Notes: generated by a model not told the origin, from the letters alone. DNA of 64,000 nucleotides from Planctomycetota bacterium (GCA_020853575.1 JADYYP010000053.1:124001-188000), one strand, 5' to 3'; shown: positions 1-9,543, counted from the first letter of the stretch. Numbers and translations are program-made.

Positions 1-353
1 CGTGCCGTCCCGATGGCGACCAAGCGCGCACCGATTGGCGCGTGCTCGAGCGACGCCGCGGATGCTCGCTGGTGCGCTGCAAGCTGTTCACCGGCCGCCA
101 GCACCAGATCCGAGTGCACATGGAGGCGATCGGGCACCCGCTGGTGGGGGACAAGCTCTACGGCTACGGCGAGGAGTTCTTCCAGAAGTACAACGACGAC
201 GAGCTCACGCCCGACGACATCGCCAAGCTCGAGCTCCCGCGCCAGGCTCTGCACCACTGTCGTTTGGCGCTGACGCACCCGCGCACGGGCGAGCGCGTCG
301 AGATCGCGAGCGGGCTCCCGCCCGACCTGGTGGCGTTCCTGGCCACGCGCTAG
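1..353 (+). CDS. RluA-family RNA pseudouridine synthase, C-terminal part (truncated by window edge)
   Basis: Only the last ~116 codons lie in the window, read in the frame of position 3. The segment TGRQHQIRVHMEAIGHPLVGD matches the conserved C-terminal core of RluA/RluC/RluD enzymes (usually T-G-R-x-H-Q-I-R-x-H followed by a G-x-P-(I/L)-x-G-D motif), and a second family motif, RQALHH with CRLALTHPRTGE, follows. These enzymes isomerise uridines in rRNA or tRNA; the target cannot be told from this piece. The catalytic Asp motif (HRLD) would lie upstream of the window. It converges on the next gene with only 30 nt between stop codons. Family call is secure, specificity open. Confidence 0.85.
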   Translation, partial: CRPDGDQARTDWRVLERRRGCSLVRCKLFTGRQHQIRVHMEAIGHPLVGDKLYGYGEEFFQKYNDDELTPDDIAKLELPRQALHHCRLALTHPRTGERVEIASGLPPDLVAFLATR

Positions 354-383
354 CGCCGCGGTGCGCCGCTACCCGCGGGAGGC

Positions 384-962
384 TCAGTTCTCCGCGAGGT
401 AGCGCTGCAACCAGTCGATTTCGAGCTCGAAGCTGCGCACCAGCTCGGGCGGCAGCACCTCGATGGCCTTGTTCTCGAAAGGGCCTTCGTCCTGCCACAC
501 CAGGATCGCTTGCAGCGACTCCAGCGACTCCTCGAGCTGCGGGCGGGTGAAGCTGCCGTACTTCAGGAAGAAGCTGTCGTCGTCGGTGCCCGGGATCGGT
601 GCGTCGAGCGAGGACTTGATCGAGGTGTCCTTGTCGACCATGGCGTGCATCTTCATCAGCGAGCGCACCAGCTCCTTGTCCTGCTCGTTGGCCTTGCGCA
701 GCACCGCGCCGGCCTCCTTGCGGTCCCCGTCGCGCGCCGCAACGGAGGCCGCGCCATTGGTCGTGGCGGGCTCGTCCGTGGTCGGGGTGCGCTCGGGGGC
801 GACAGGGGTTAGCGGCTCGGACGTCCGCGGCGCGTCTTTCGGGCCCTGTGGGCCGACTGATTGCGCCGCTTGGCCCGTCTGAGGGCCACGGGTCAACCAG
901 TAGGCGCCACCGGCGGCGACCGCGGCGGCCAAAGTCAACGCGAAAATCGTTCGGGCAGACAT
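384..962 (-). CDS. Hypothetical membrane-anchored protein
   Basis: 192 aa from an ATG at 962. Residues 5-24 form a hydrophobic segment (FALTLAAAVAAGGAYWL) followed by a Pro/Thr/Ala-rich stretch to about residue 75, then a charged, probably helical C-terminal domain (about 85-192) without recognised motif. This looks like a single-pass or signal-anchored periplasmic protein with a flexible linker. A longer in-frame opening extends upstream to 1190, but that part is Arg/Pro-rich and lacks domain character, so the start before the hydrophobic segment was chosen. No family was recognised and no function is proposed. Confidence 0.65.
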   Translation of the reverse strand: MSARTIFALTLAAAVAAGGAYWLTRGPQTGQAAQSVGPQGPKDAPRTSEPLTPVAPERTPTTDEPATTNGAASVAARDGDRKEAGAVLRKANEQDKELVRSLMKMHAMVDKDTSIKSSLDAPIPGTDDDSFFLKYGSFTRPQLEESLESLQAILVWQDEGPFENKAIEVLPPELVRSFELEIDWLQRYLAEN

Positions 963-1208
963 GGAGGGTCGAGAAGTATACGCCGACCGGCGCAGCCGAG
1001 CCGGCGGCGACTCAGGCGTTTGGCGCACGGCGCGACGCGGGGACTCGCAACTTCGCCGTGGACGCCGCGCGACTGCTTGCGCATTCCCGAAATGCGGATT
1101 CCAATCAAGAGGCTCAGCCCCGGGGTCGCCAATGTCGCGCACCACGGGCCGCGGTGCTGCCCCCCGACTCAGGATCACAGCGCCGCGCAACCTTCAGGAG
1201 AAACCCAC

Positions 1209-4200
1209 ATGTCGATTCGCAACACGGTTCGCCCGCTGCTCTGTACGGCGGCGGCCCTGAGCCTCGCGGGTGCCGCGAGTGCTCAGGTCGAGATCAGCCA
1301 GGTCTGGGGATCGGGCGGCAACACTTCCGCGCCGCTCTTCAGCGACTTCATCGAGATCTACAACTCGGGTGCGCCCCAGGACCTGACGGGCTGGTCGGTG
1401 CAGTACGCGTCGTCCACAGGCACGTTCTCGGCCACCAACACCACCGCGCTGCCGGCGATCGTGCTCGGAACGGGCCAATACCTGCTGGTGCAGGAAGGCA
1501 CCGGCGGAACGCTCGCCGCGGGTCAAACGCCGGCCAACCCGACCTTCAACGTCTCGGGTGCGATCGCGATGTCGGGTTCGGACGCGAAGGTCGCGCTGGT
1601 CAGCAGCACAACGGCCCTCGCCAGCGGAACGCCGACCTACGCCGTGCACACCACCCTGGTCGACTTCGTCGGCATCGGCACCGCGAACTGGAATGACTCG
1701 GCCGCGGCCGGTGGGACGTTCGCTTCGACGGGCAACTGCCCCCCGATGTCGACCGGTCTCGCTGTCTACCGCCGCAATTGCGGCGGCGCGGACACCAACG
1801 TCAGCAACCTCGACTGGTCCACGGGCTTCCCCGCTCCGCGTAACATGGCCACGCCGGTGAACGGCGGCATGACCCTGATCGGGTCGGCCTTGCCGCTGAC
1901 GCTCGAAGAGCTGCAGACCGTGCGCTTGACCGCGACGCCCTTCATGTGCGGCACGCAGGTGGTCGGAGCCGGCACGACGATGACGATCGACTTGACCGCG
2001 ATCGGCGGCGCAGCGGCGACCCCGATGGTCGACGACGGCACGAGCGGAGACGATCTGGCGAACGACGGGATCTACACCGCCGTCGCCACCGTTGCCGCAG
2101 CCACCACCACCGGCACCAAGAACCTGGCCGTGGTCGCCACGGACGGCGTGAGCTCGGGCGGCAACTACATCAGCATCGTCGTCACCCCGACGACCAACCC
2201 GGACAACGACAATTGCTCGTCGGCGGCCCTTCTGGCGGTCCCGAGCTCGACGGTCGGCAGCTTCACGGGCGCGACGGTCGAGTCCAATCCGTTCGTCACC
2301 TTCTCCTCGTCGCCGACGACGGGCATGACGTCCCGCCGTGGCCTGTGGTACTCGGTGCTCGGCACCGGCAACACGATGACGGCCTCGCTGTGCGCGACGG
2401 CTCCGGCGCTCGACAGCGTGATGGCGGTCTTCGCCGGCACCTGCGATGGCCTGACGGTCATCGCGACCGGTGACGACGCTGGTCCGGCCTGCACGGGCAG
2501 CGCGGCTTCGGCGGCGTGGTGCTCGCAGTTGGGCGCGACGTACTACATCTGGATCGCGCCGTTCTCGACGGGCGCCTCGACGGCTGCCTTCACCTTGGAC
2601 CTCTCCGACAGCGGCGCGCCTTGCGGCACCGCGTTGCCGGTGAACCTCTGCACGGGCGTCGCGGGTCCCTACACGGAAGCGGAAGCGGGCTACGGCTACA
2701 ACAACAACGACGGCTGCGGCTCGACGCCCAACCGCTTCACGGACATCCCGACTCCGGGCTTCCCGGGCTCGAGCTTCCGCGGCACCGCGCGCGGCATGAT
2801 CGGCAACCGTGACGTCGACTCCTATCGCTTCCAAGCGACGGTCACCGACAACGCGGTCATCACGCTGAACACGCTCGGCACCAACGCGCAAGCGCAGCTC
2901 AATCAGCTCACCGGCGTCGGCGGCACCTGCCCGCAGACCTCGGTCGGCAACACGACGCTGTTCGTCACGCGCTGCGCCAACAACATCCAGACGCTGACGG
3001 CCCCGGTGGTCGCCGGCAACTGGTATGTGGTCAACGTGGTCGGCGGCATCGCGGTCCAGCAGGGCCCGACGGCCGGCACCGTGTTCGGCGGTCAGATGCC
3101 CGGTGGTGGCACGTACCAGTACGAGCTGAAGATCGAGATCGGCGCTCCGCCGGCCAACGACTTCTGCGCGAACGCGGTCACGCTCGCGACCTCGCCGGTC
3201 ACAGCCAACATGACCAACGCGACCAACGACGGTTCGTCGAGCTGCGACGCCACCGGCAAGGACGTGTGGTACACGTTCACGGCGCCGGCGGACGCGGGCA
3301 CGTTGAACCTCAACACCTGCGGCAGCGCGGCTCCGGACACCGTGATCTCGGTGTTCGACTCGTGCGGCGGTCTCGAGCTGGCCTGCAACGACGACGCGAC
3401 CGGCACGCCGTGCAGCGGCCCGGCCTCGGCGCTCTCGCTCGCCTTGACGCCGAACCAAACGGTCAAGATCCGCGTCTCCGACAAGGGTCTCGGCGGTTCG
3501 TTCAGCATGGCCTGGACGTTCGTCGTGCCCCCGCCGGCCAACGACGAGTGCACGGGCGCCACGGTCATCGGACCGGGCAGCACGTCGGCTTCCGCGGATA
3601 CCCGCTTCGCGACCCCGGTCGGCGCCAACAGCGCACCGACCTCGGTTTGCCAGGCCAATCAGAGCCGCGACGTGTGGTTCCTGTGGACCTCGCAAGGTGC
3701 CGGATCGGTCACGTTCGACACCTGCGGCGCCACGCAACCGGTGAGCGACTCGGTCATCACGGTCTACACCGGCGCGTGCGGAACGCTGACCGAGATCGCC
3801 TGCGACGACGACACCTGCGTGACGCCGGCGTTCGGCAGCCAGGTGATCTTCACCGCGGCCTGCACGACGCAGTACTACATCCGGCTCAGTCAGTTCGGCA
3901 CCTCCGCGGTCACCGGGCCGTGGACGCTGAACGTGACTGCTCCGGGCTACGTCGACACCGACGGTGACGGCATCGACGACTGCCTCGACGGTTGCCCGCT
4001 CGATCCGCTGAAGGTCGCCGCGGGCGTCTGCGGTTGCGGCTTTGCCGATGTCGACACCGACGGCGACGGCACGCTGGACTGCCTCGACGGCTGCCCGGCT
4101 GACCCGCTGAAGATCGCCGCTGGCGTGTGTGGTTGCGGCTTTGCCGACGTCGACACCGACGGTGACGGCACGTTGGACTGCCTCGACGGCTGCCCGGCTG

Positions 4201-5153
4201 ACCCGCTCAAGGTCAACCCGGGTCTGTGCGGTTGCGGCGTGGCCGACGTCGACAGCGACGGCGACGGTACGGTGGACTGCCTCGACGGCTGCCCGGCTGA
4301 CCCGCTCAAGGTCAACGCCGGTCAGTGCGGTTGCGGTGTGGTCGACGTCGACAGCGACGGCGACGGCGCGGCGGACTGCGTCGACGGCTGCCCGGCTGAC
4401 CCGCTCAAGGTCAACGCCGGTCAGTGCGGTTGCGGCAACCCCGACACCGACACCGACGGCGACGGCACTGCGGACTGCAACGACAACTGCCCCAATGACC
4501 CGCTCAAGGTCAGCCCGGGCACCTGCGGTTGCGGCGTCGCTGACGTCGACCTCGACGGCGACGGCGTGGTCGACTGCGTCGACAACTGCCCGACGATCGC
4601 CAACCCGACGCAAGCGGATTGCGACCTCGACACGATCGGCGATGCCTGCGAGATCTTCAACGGCACGCAGTTCGACACCAATGCCAACTCGATCCCGGAT
4701 GATTGCGAGCAAGGCGCCGTGTTCACGTACTGCACCGCCGGTACGACGACCAACGGTTGCAACGCTCAGATCGCTGGCATCGGTACGCCGAGCGCGTCCG
4801 CCACGGGCGGTTTCGTGATCGTCGGCACCGGCATCGAAGGCCAGAAGCAGAGCCTGCTGTTCTACAGCGTGTCGGGTCCGGCCGCCCAAGTCTGGGCGCC
4901 GGGTTCGTCGAGCTACAAGTGCGTCAAGCAACCGGTTCAGCGCCTCAACGCGCAGAACACCGGCGGCACGGCGGGCACCTGCAGCGGTCTGTTCGCGGTC
5001 GACTTCAGCAACTACCTCGCGACCCACCCGAGCGCCCTGGGTGCCCCCGCCTTCGCTGGCGAGGTCTTCGGTGCGCAAGTGTGGTTCCGCGATCCGCCGG
5101 CGCCCTCGACGAGCAATCTGTCGAACGCCGTGCAGTTCACGATGGCTCCGTGA
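1209..5153 (+). CDS. Large secreted lamin-tail-domain / thrombospondin type 3 repeat protein
   Basis: 1314 aa. The ATG at 1209 is preceded by CAGGAG (1195-1200). Residues 1-25 form a signal peptide ending ASA|Q. Residues ~27-165 resemble a lamin tail domain (VEISQVWGSGG... FIEIYNSG...LTGWSV). Three beta-rich modules follow, each opening with a P-x-N-D-x-C motif (about residues 335, 650 and 775) and containing DVW(Y/F) and a repeated LNTCG/FDTCG element, like pre-peptidase C-terminal domains. Residues ~916-1113 are six 33-aa Asp-rich repeats plus a degenerate seventh, expected to bind calcium. The last ~145 residues (from FTYCTAGT) form a Cys-containing module ending WFRDPPAP...VQFTMAP that I associate with planctomycete secreted proteins. 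Likely a surface or extracellular matrix/adhesion protein; the ligand is unknown. Confidence 0.9.
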   Translation: MSIRNTVRPLLCTAAALSLAGAASAQVEISQVWGSGGNTSAPLFSDFIEIYNSGAPQDLTGWSVQYASSTGTFSATNTTALPAIVLGTGQYLLVQEGTGGTLAAGQTPANPTFNVSGAIAMSGSDAKVALVSSTTALASGTPTYAVHTTLVDFVGIGTANWNDSAAAGGTFASTGNCPPMSTGLAVYRRNCGGADTNVSNLDWSTGFPAPRNMATPVNGGMTLIGSALPLTLEELQTVRLTATPFMCGTQVVGAGTTMTIDLTAIGGAAATPMVDDGTSGDDLANDGIYTAVATVAAATTTGTKNLAVVATDGVSSGGNYISIVVTPTTNPDNDNCSSAALLAVPSSTVGSFTGATVESNPFVTFSSSPTTGMTSRRGLWYSVLGTGNTMTASLCATAPALDSVMAVFAGTCDGLTVIATGDDAGPACTGSAASAAWCSQLGATYYIWIAPFSTGASTAAFTLDLSDSGAPCGTALPVNLCTGVAGPYTEAEAGYGYNNNDGCGSTPNRFTDIPTPGFPGSSFRGTARGMIGNRDVDSYRFQATVTDNAVITLNTLGTNAQAQLNQLTGVGGTCPQTSVGNTTLFVTRCANNIQTLTAPVVAGNWYVVNVVGGIAVQQGPTAGTVFGGQMPGGGTYQYELKIEIGAPPANDFCANAVTLATSPVTANMTNATNDGSSSCDATGKDVWYTFTAPADAGTLNLNTCGSAAPDTVISVFDSCGGLELACNDDATGTPCSGPASALSLALTPNQTVKIRVSDKGLGGSFSMAWTFVVPPPANDECTGATVIGPGSTSASADTRFATPVGANSAPTSVCQANQSRDVWFLWTSQGAGSVTFDTCGATQPVSDSVITVYTGACGTLTEIACDDDTCVTPAFGSQVIFTAACTTQYYIRLSQFGTSAVTGPWTLNVTAPGYVDTDGDGIDDCLDGCPLDPLKVAAGVCGCGFADVDTDGDGTLDCLDGCPADPLKIAAGVCGCGFADVDTDGDGTLDCLDGCPADPLKVNPGLCGCGVADVDSDGDGTVDCLDGCPADPLKVNAGQCGCGVVDVDSDGDGAADCVDGCPADPLKVNAGQCGCGNPDTDTDGDGTADCNDNCPNDPLKVSPGTCGCGVADVDLDGDGVVDCVDNCPTIANPTQADCDLDTIGDACEIFNGTQFDTNANSIPDDCEQGAVFTYCTAGTTTNGCNAQIAGIGTPSASATGGFVIVGTGIEGQKQSLLFYSVSGPAAQVWAPGSSSYKCVKQPVQRLNAQNTGGTAGTCSGLFAVDFSNYLATHPSALGAPAFAGEVFGAQVWFRDPPAPSTSNLSNAVQFTMAP
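3954..4547 (+). repeat. Six tandem 99-bp repeats coding TSP3-like calcium-binding units
   Basis: Within the large secreted protein gene, a 99-bp unit encoding D-(T/S)-D-G-D-G-x2-D-C-x-D-x-C-P-x-D-P-L-K-x4-G-x-C-G-C-G-x2-D-x is repeated six times in register, followed by a divergent seventh unit to about 4660. The Asp spacing DxDGDG is the calcium-binding loop of thrombospondin type 3 repeats. Copies 2-4 are nearly identical in DNA as well, suggesting recent duplication or gene conversion. Confidence 0.93.
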
Positions 5154-5187
5154 TCGGCTGATCACGCGAACCTAGAACGACTGTCTC

Positions 5188-5217
5188 GAGGGGGCGTCCT
5201 GCGAAGGGCGCCCCCTC
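5188..5217 (+). terminator. Strong hairpin after the secreted-protein gene
   Basis: GAGGGGGCG (5188-5196) pairs with CGCCCCCTC (5209-5217). A T-G wobble and CCT/AGG extend the stem to 13 bp around a GCGA (GNRA) tetraloop. It lies 35 nt after the stop codon and 56 nt before the first sulfatase. There is no clean T-run, so termination strength is inferred from the stem. Confidence 0.7.
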
Positions 5218-5272
5218 GCTCATTGAGGTCGCGCTCTGGTGCAGCGCCAGGCCTCGTGCGCACAATGCGCGG

Positions 5273-6643
5273 ATGCGACGCGCGCGAGCTGCATTGGACC
5301 GAAGAGCGGTGCTCGCTGGAATCGGCGCGGCGACACTGGGTGCGTGCGTGAGCAGCACACCACGGCGCGTCGAACGACGTGCGAGGAACATCCTCGTGCT
5401 GCTCGCCGACGACATGGGGGGGCGCGACCTCGGATGCTACGGCCAACGCGACGTGAGCACTCCCGTGCTCGACGCGCTGGCCGCGAGCGGTGCACTCTTC
5501 GAGCGCGCGTACACCGCGGTCGGCGTCTGCCAACCATCGCGCTCGAGCGTGTACACCGGGCTCTATCCGACGCGCCACGGCGCGCTGGGTTTCGGACCGA
5601 TCCGCACCGACGTCGCGACTTGGCCCGAGCTCTTGAACGCCCGCGGAGTCGCCACCGCGATGATCGGCAAGCTCGACGTCGATCCGCTCGAGAAGTTCCC
5701 GTTCGAGACGTTGGTCAAGGCCAACGAAATGTCGAGCCGGCGCGACGCCGCGGTGTGGGATGGGCATCTGCGCGAGTTCTTGAATCGCGCGGGCCAGCGA
5801 CCGTTCGCCGCGGTGCTGGCCCTGGTCGATCCGCATCGGCCGTTCGACGAGGACGACGCGCCGCGCGTCACCGACCCGGCTCGCATCGCGGTGCCGCCTT
5901 CGCTGTGGGACACGCCGGGAACGCGCCGCGAGCTGGCGCGCTACTACGATTGCATCGCCAGGCTCGATGCCACCGTCGGGCGCTTGCTCGCGACATTGCG
6001 CGACTTCGGGCACGGCGACGACACGCTCGTGGTCTTCACCGCCGACAACGGTCCGTCGTTTCCGTTCGCCAAGTCGACCTTGTACGAGGCCGGCGTGCGC
6101 ATGCCGCTCGTGGTCAGTGGTCCGGGTGTGGTCCGAGGTCCGCGCCGCGAGCTGGTCGGCCTGGTCGACCTGTTGCCGACCGCGCTCGAGCTGTTCGGCG
6201 CTCCCGCCGTGCCGTGCGACGGCGGCTCGCTGCTGCCGCTGCTGCACGGCGAGTCGATCACGCCGCGTTCGTCGATCGTCACCATGCAGACCGACAACAA
6301 CCGCGAGCAGTCGAGGCCGGCGCGCGCGCTCCACGGCGAGCGCTTCAAGTACATCCGCAATTTCGGACCCGACATGGCGACGGTGAGCAACGTCGTCGGC
6401 CACACCGAGACGTGGGAGTCAGGCAAGGAGCTCGCGCGCGTTGACGCGGCGACGGCCGGCCGCATGAGAAGCTACCTGTATCGTCCGCAGGAGGAGCTGT
6501 ACGACCTCGAGCGCGACCCGCTCGAGCTCGTGGAGCTCTCCGGCAACGACGAGTTCGCGAGCGTGCGCGAACGAATGCGCGACGAGCTGCGCGCGTGGAT
6601 GGGCTCGCACCAGGATCCGTTGCTCGCCGAGTGGAACGCATGA
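5273..6643 (+). CDS. Sulfatase (Cys-type, formylglycine-dependent), Tat lipoprotein
   Basis: 456 aa, type I sulfatase fold. The N-terminus has twin arginines at 10-11 followed by AVLAGIGAATLGAC, combining a Tat signal with a lipobox (Cys25), so the enzyme is probably folded in the cytoplasm and anchored outside the inner membrane. Metal site residues Asp46-Asp47 lie in NILVLLADDMGG. The modification motif Cys86-Q-P-S-R90 is where Cys would be oxidised to formylglycine. ALVDPHRPF and TADNGPSF are further family blocks near the middle. It hydrolyses sulfate esters or sulfamates, probably of sulfated polysaccharides; substrate not predictable. It overlaps the second sulfatase by ATGA (4 nt), so the two are co-translated. 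Confidence 0.93.
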   Translation: MRRARAALDRRAVLAGIGAATLGACVSSTPRRVERRARNILVLLADDMGGRDLGCYGQRDVSTPVLDALAASGALFERAYTAVGVCQPSRSSVYTGLYPTRHGALGFGPIRTDVATWPELLNARGVATAMIGKLDVDPLEKFPFETLVKANEMSSRRDAAVWDGHLREFLNRAGQRPFAAVLALVDPHRPFDEDDAPRVTDPARIAVPPSLWDTPGTRRELARYYDCIARLDATVGRLLATLRDFGHGDDTLVVFTADNGPSFPFAKSTLYEAGVRMPLVVSGPGVVRGPRRELVGLVDLLPTALELFGAPAVPCDGGSLLPLLHGESITPRSSIVTMQTDNNREQSRPARALHGERFKYIRNFGPDMATVSNVVGHTETWESGKELARVDAATAGRMRSYLYRPQEELYDLERDPLELVELSGNDEFASVRERMRDELRAWMGSHQDPLLAEWNA

Positions 6644-8058
6644 GTCGCGTCGATCGCCCTTCGCGTCGTCAAGTGCTCGCCGTGGCCGCCGCGACGCCCG
6701 TGCTGGCTTCGCTCGCCTGCAGCGTGCCCCGCCAAGCCGTTCAACAAACGCCCGCGCCCACACCTCCGCCGCGCGTACCCAAGCACCTGATCGTGCTCGT
6801 CTCGGACGATCAGAGTCGCTTCGACGTCGGGTGCTACGGCAATCGCAGCGTGCACACCCCGCACCTCGACGCGCTCGCCGCATCCGGTGCCCGTTTCGAG
6901 CGCGGCTACGTCGTCGTCGGCGTGTGCAAGCCGTCGCGCTCGGCGATGTACACCGGTCTCTATCCGCATCGCAACGGCGCCACGGGCTTCAAGCCCATCG
7001 ACGCGCACGTCGCGACCTGGTGCGAGCTCTTGCCGCCGGAGCGCTGTGCGACCGGCATGATCGGGAAGCTCAACGTCAAGCCGGCGGAGAAGTTCCGCTT
7101 CGAGTCGTGGGTGCGGCCGAAGGCCATCGGCGACGCGCGCGAGAGCGATCCCGTCGCCAATGCGCTGCGCGCGATGATCAAGGGCTTCGGCGAGCGCCGC
7201 ATGGCGATCGTGGTCAACCTCAAGGACCCGCATCGACCCTTTCGCGAGCCGCTGCGCGACCCGAGTGATCCTGCGGCTCCAATTCCGCACGATCCGGCGG
7301 CGCTCGAGCTCCCGCCGAGCATGTACGACACGCCCGAGACACGCGCCGAGTTCGCCCAGTACTACGACGTCGTGTGGCGCTTGGACAAGACGGTGGGAGC
7401 GTTGCTCGCGGTCCTCGACGAGTGCGGGATCGCCGATGACACGCTGCTCGTGATGACCAGCGACAACGGCCAGTCGTTTCCGTTCGCGAAAACGACGCTG
7501 TACGAAGCGGGGATCAACGTGCCCTTCCTCGTGCGCTGGCCCGGCGTCGTCGCGCCCGGCACGGTGAGCAACGCACTGGTCAGCCTGGTCGACCTGCTGC
7601 CGACCGCGCTCGACACCTTCGGCGTCGCCCGCACGGGCCTCGACGGTCACTCATTGCTCCCGCTGCTGCGTGGAGACGTGTCCAGCGTGCGCGACGAGTT
7701 CGTCGGCGAGCACACCGAGCATTTGGTGGGCAAGCCCACGCCCGCGCGCTCGATCCGCGACGCTCGCTGGAAGTACATCAAGAACTTCCCGACGGACGGC
7801 GAGTTCGCGAACAACGTGCTCGACCACAGCACGACGTGGCGCTCGTGGGTCAAGGCCTCGAAGAACGACGCCGCGTTGCGCGCGCGCATGAAACAGCTCG
7901 TGATGCGCCCGCCGGAGGAGCTCTACGATCTCGCGCACGACCCCTTCGAGCTGACCAACCTCGCCGGTGTCGAACAGCACGCCGCACAGCTCGAGCGCAT
8001 GCGCTCGCGGCTGGCGGAGTGGATGCGTTCGAGCGCCGATCCGCTGGGTGCGCAGTGA
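6640..8058 (+). CDS. Second sulfatase (Cys-type), Tat lipoprotein
   Basis: 472 aa, paralogous to the upstream sulfatase along its whole length. The start at 6640 overlaps the upstream stop (ATGA). SRRQVLAVAAATPVLASLAC gives a twin-arginine signal and lipobox Cys27. Metal-binding Asp56-Asp57 (VSDDQ), formylglycine motif Cys96-K-P-S-R100, NLKDPHRPF and MTSDNGQSF are present. The Lys after the catalytic Cys differs from the Gln of the upstream copy. The C-terminus contains the common planctomycete sulfatase signature EELYDLAHDPFELTNLAG. The pair probably acts on the same or related sulfated glycans with different specificities. No anaerobic or FGE-type maturase is encoded in the window. Confidence 0.93.
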   Translation: MSRVDRPSRRQVLAVAAATPVLASLACSVPRQAVQQTPAPTPPPRVPKHLIVLVSDDQSRFDVGCYGNRSVHTPHLDALAASGARFERGYVVVGVCKPSRSAMYTGLYPHRNGATGFKPIDAHVATWCELLPPERCATGMIGKLNVKPAEKFRFESWVRPKAIGDARESDPVANALRAMIKGFGERRMAIVVNLKDPHRPFREPLRDPSDPAAPIPHDPAALELPPSMYDTPETRAEFAQYYDVVWRLDKTVGALLAVLDECGIADDTLLVMTSDNGQSFPFAKTTLYEAGINVPFLVRWPGVVAPGTVSNALVSLVDLLPTALDTFGVARTGLDGHSLLPLLRGDVSSVRDEFVGEHTEHLVGKPTPARSIRDARWKYIKNFPTDGEFANNVLDHSTTWRSWVKASKNDAALRARMKQLVMRPPEELYDLAHDPFELTNLAGVEQHAAQLERMRSRLAEWMRSSADPLGAQ

Positions 8059-8073
8059 GCTGCTCGCGCGGAG

Positions 8074-9543
8074 TCAAACACCGCTCAGGGTCCTCGCCGC
8101 GCCTCGGCGATCGGTGACGCGCTCGAGTGCCAGCATGGCGAGCGCGAACACGAGCGCCTTCCACGGTGAGTCGATCCACTTGGAGGCGGCGATCGCGAGC
8201 GCGCTGAGCACCACGGCGATCACGCCGAGCATTCCGATCCAGTCACGATTGACGTACAGCTCGTCCGGCGAGGTCGAGAGCGGCGGCGCGGTCACGCAAA
8301 CGCGCCACGTTGCGCGCAAGACGATCACCGAGGCGAGCCCCGCCGGCAGCACGAGTCGCGCGACGAGTCCCGCGCCTCCCAACAGGCACCCGAGCGCGGC
8401 GAGCAGCGCGTAGAACGGCACGAGCATGCGCACGGCGAGCGCCTTGATCGCGCCGCGGTCGAGTGCGTCGCGCTCGAGCGGCGCACAGTCGACGATCCAG
8501 CGCGCCTTGTGCGACGTCGACGCCGGAACGTGGGCCGCGATCAGTGGCAAGTACACGCCCGGGATGAACAGCAGCATCGCGAGCCAGTGCATCTGCTCCA
8601 CGGGGCTGCCCGCGCGCGCGCTGATCCACAGGAAGCCCACCGGCACGGCCAGCAAGGGGTACGTGCGCAGCACGAAGTCGCGCTCCTTGGGCAGCGCGTC
8701 GAACAGCCACTCGTAGCTCGCGCGCTCGTCCGGACGCACCCAGATACGCGCGCACAGCCTGCGCAACGGTGCCAAGAGCCTCCCGAGCAGGGGTTCGCCT
8801 CGACGGAACGCTGCGGTGGGTGGCGCGGGCAGGAGCGCGAGCAAGACCACCGCGAGCACGCTCACGGCCGGAGCGAGCGCGTTCCACGTCGTGCCGAGCG
8901 AGCTCGACGACAACCGAGCCGCGAACCACGCCGGTGGATACGCGAGCAGCGCGCCCGCGGCGCTCGGATCGTTCCAACCGACCATCGCCGGCACCTTGCG
9001 CAATCCGACCGACGAGCCGACCAGGATCGCGATGAACAGCGCGGTCTGCGCGAGCACCAGCAGCGGCTGCGCGCGTCCTCGCAGCACGGCTTGCAGCGCC
9101 AGCAGCACCGCGGCGATCGCCAGCGCTTGGCCGAGTCCGAGCGCCACGAGCTCGACTCTCATCCACGCATCGAAGCGCGCGTCCGCGAGCAATGCTGCTG
9201 GAACCAAGGACCCCAAACTGAGCACGAGCAACGCCAGCGCGAGGTGCATCGTGCGTGCGATATGCAGCTCGACCGCGCGGATCGGCAAAGCGCGAACCCA
9301 GTCGCCGGTCTCGTCGGCGACCAGCAGGCTCGCCAACTCGCCGAGCAGCGGAACGGCGATCAACGCCGCGCTGCTCGAGAGCGCCACGAGCGCATAGGCG
9401 AAGGGCGGGATCTCTCCGCGGACCAAACCGCACACTGCGGAGGCGATGAAGGCCTGGATCAGGAGCGCCGCAAAGGGCAACTTCGCGTCGCTGCGTTGCG
9501 ACGCCAGGCGCGCGCGCAACAGGATCAGGATTCGCCGCAGCAT
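8074..9543 (-). CDS. Multi-pass membrane protein, ABC-2-like exporter permease
   Basis: 489 aa from the ATG at 9543 (MLRRILILLRARL). A longer opening upstream is antisense to the neighbouring hydrolase and was not used. About 10-12 hydrophobic segments are visible, for example near residues 25-45, 55-75, 105-130, 140-165, 305-325 and 425-480, split by a soluble region around 240-300 (RRGEPLLGRLLAPLRR...RPDERASYEWLFDALPKERDF). The layout resembles large two-half ABC-2 permeases without an ATPase domain. A candidate ATPase is encoded on the same strand at 12597-13421, about 3 kb away. Substrate unknown. It converges on the sulfatase pair with 15 nt between stops. Confidence 0.65.
   Translation of the reverse strand: MLRRILILLRARLASQRSDAKLPFAALLIQAFIASAVCGLVRGEIPPFAYALVALSSSAALIAVPLLGELASLLVADETGDWVRALPIRAVELHIARTMHLALALLVLSLGSLVPAALLADARFDAWMRVELVALGLGQALAIAAVLLALQAVLRGRAQPLLVLAQTALFIAILVGSSVGLRKVPAMVGWNDPSAAGALLAYPPAWFAARLSSSSLGTTWNALAPAVSVLAVVLLALLPAPPTAAFRRGEPLLGRLLAPLRRLCARIWVRPDERASYEWLFDALPKERDFVLRTYPLLAVPVGFLWISARAGSPVEQMHWLAMLLFIPGVYLPLIAAHVPASTSHKARWIVDCAPLERDALDRGAIKALAVRMLVPFYALLAALGCLLGGAGLVARLVLPAGLASVIVLRATWRVCVTAPPLSTSPDELYVNRDWIGMLGVIAVVLSALAIAASKWIDSPWKALVFALAMLALERVTDRRGAARTLSGV

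Noticed and set aside
1194..5165. Very long open frame on the minus strand opposite the secreted protein gene
   Set aside because: It is Arg/Val/Ala-rich without domains; open antisense frames of this length arise from the strong GC3 bias of the real gene on the plus strand.
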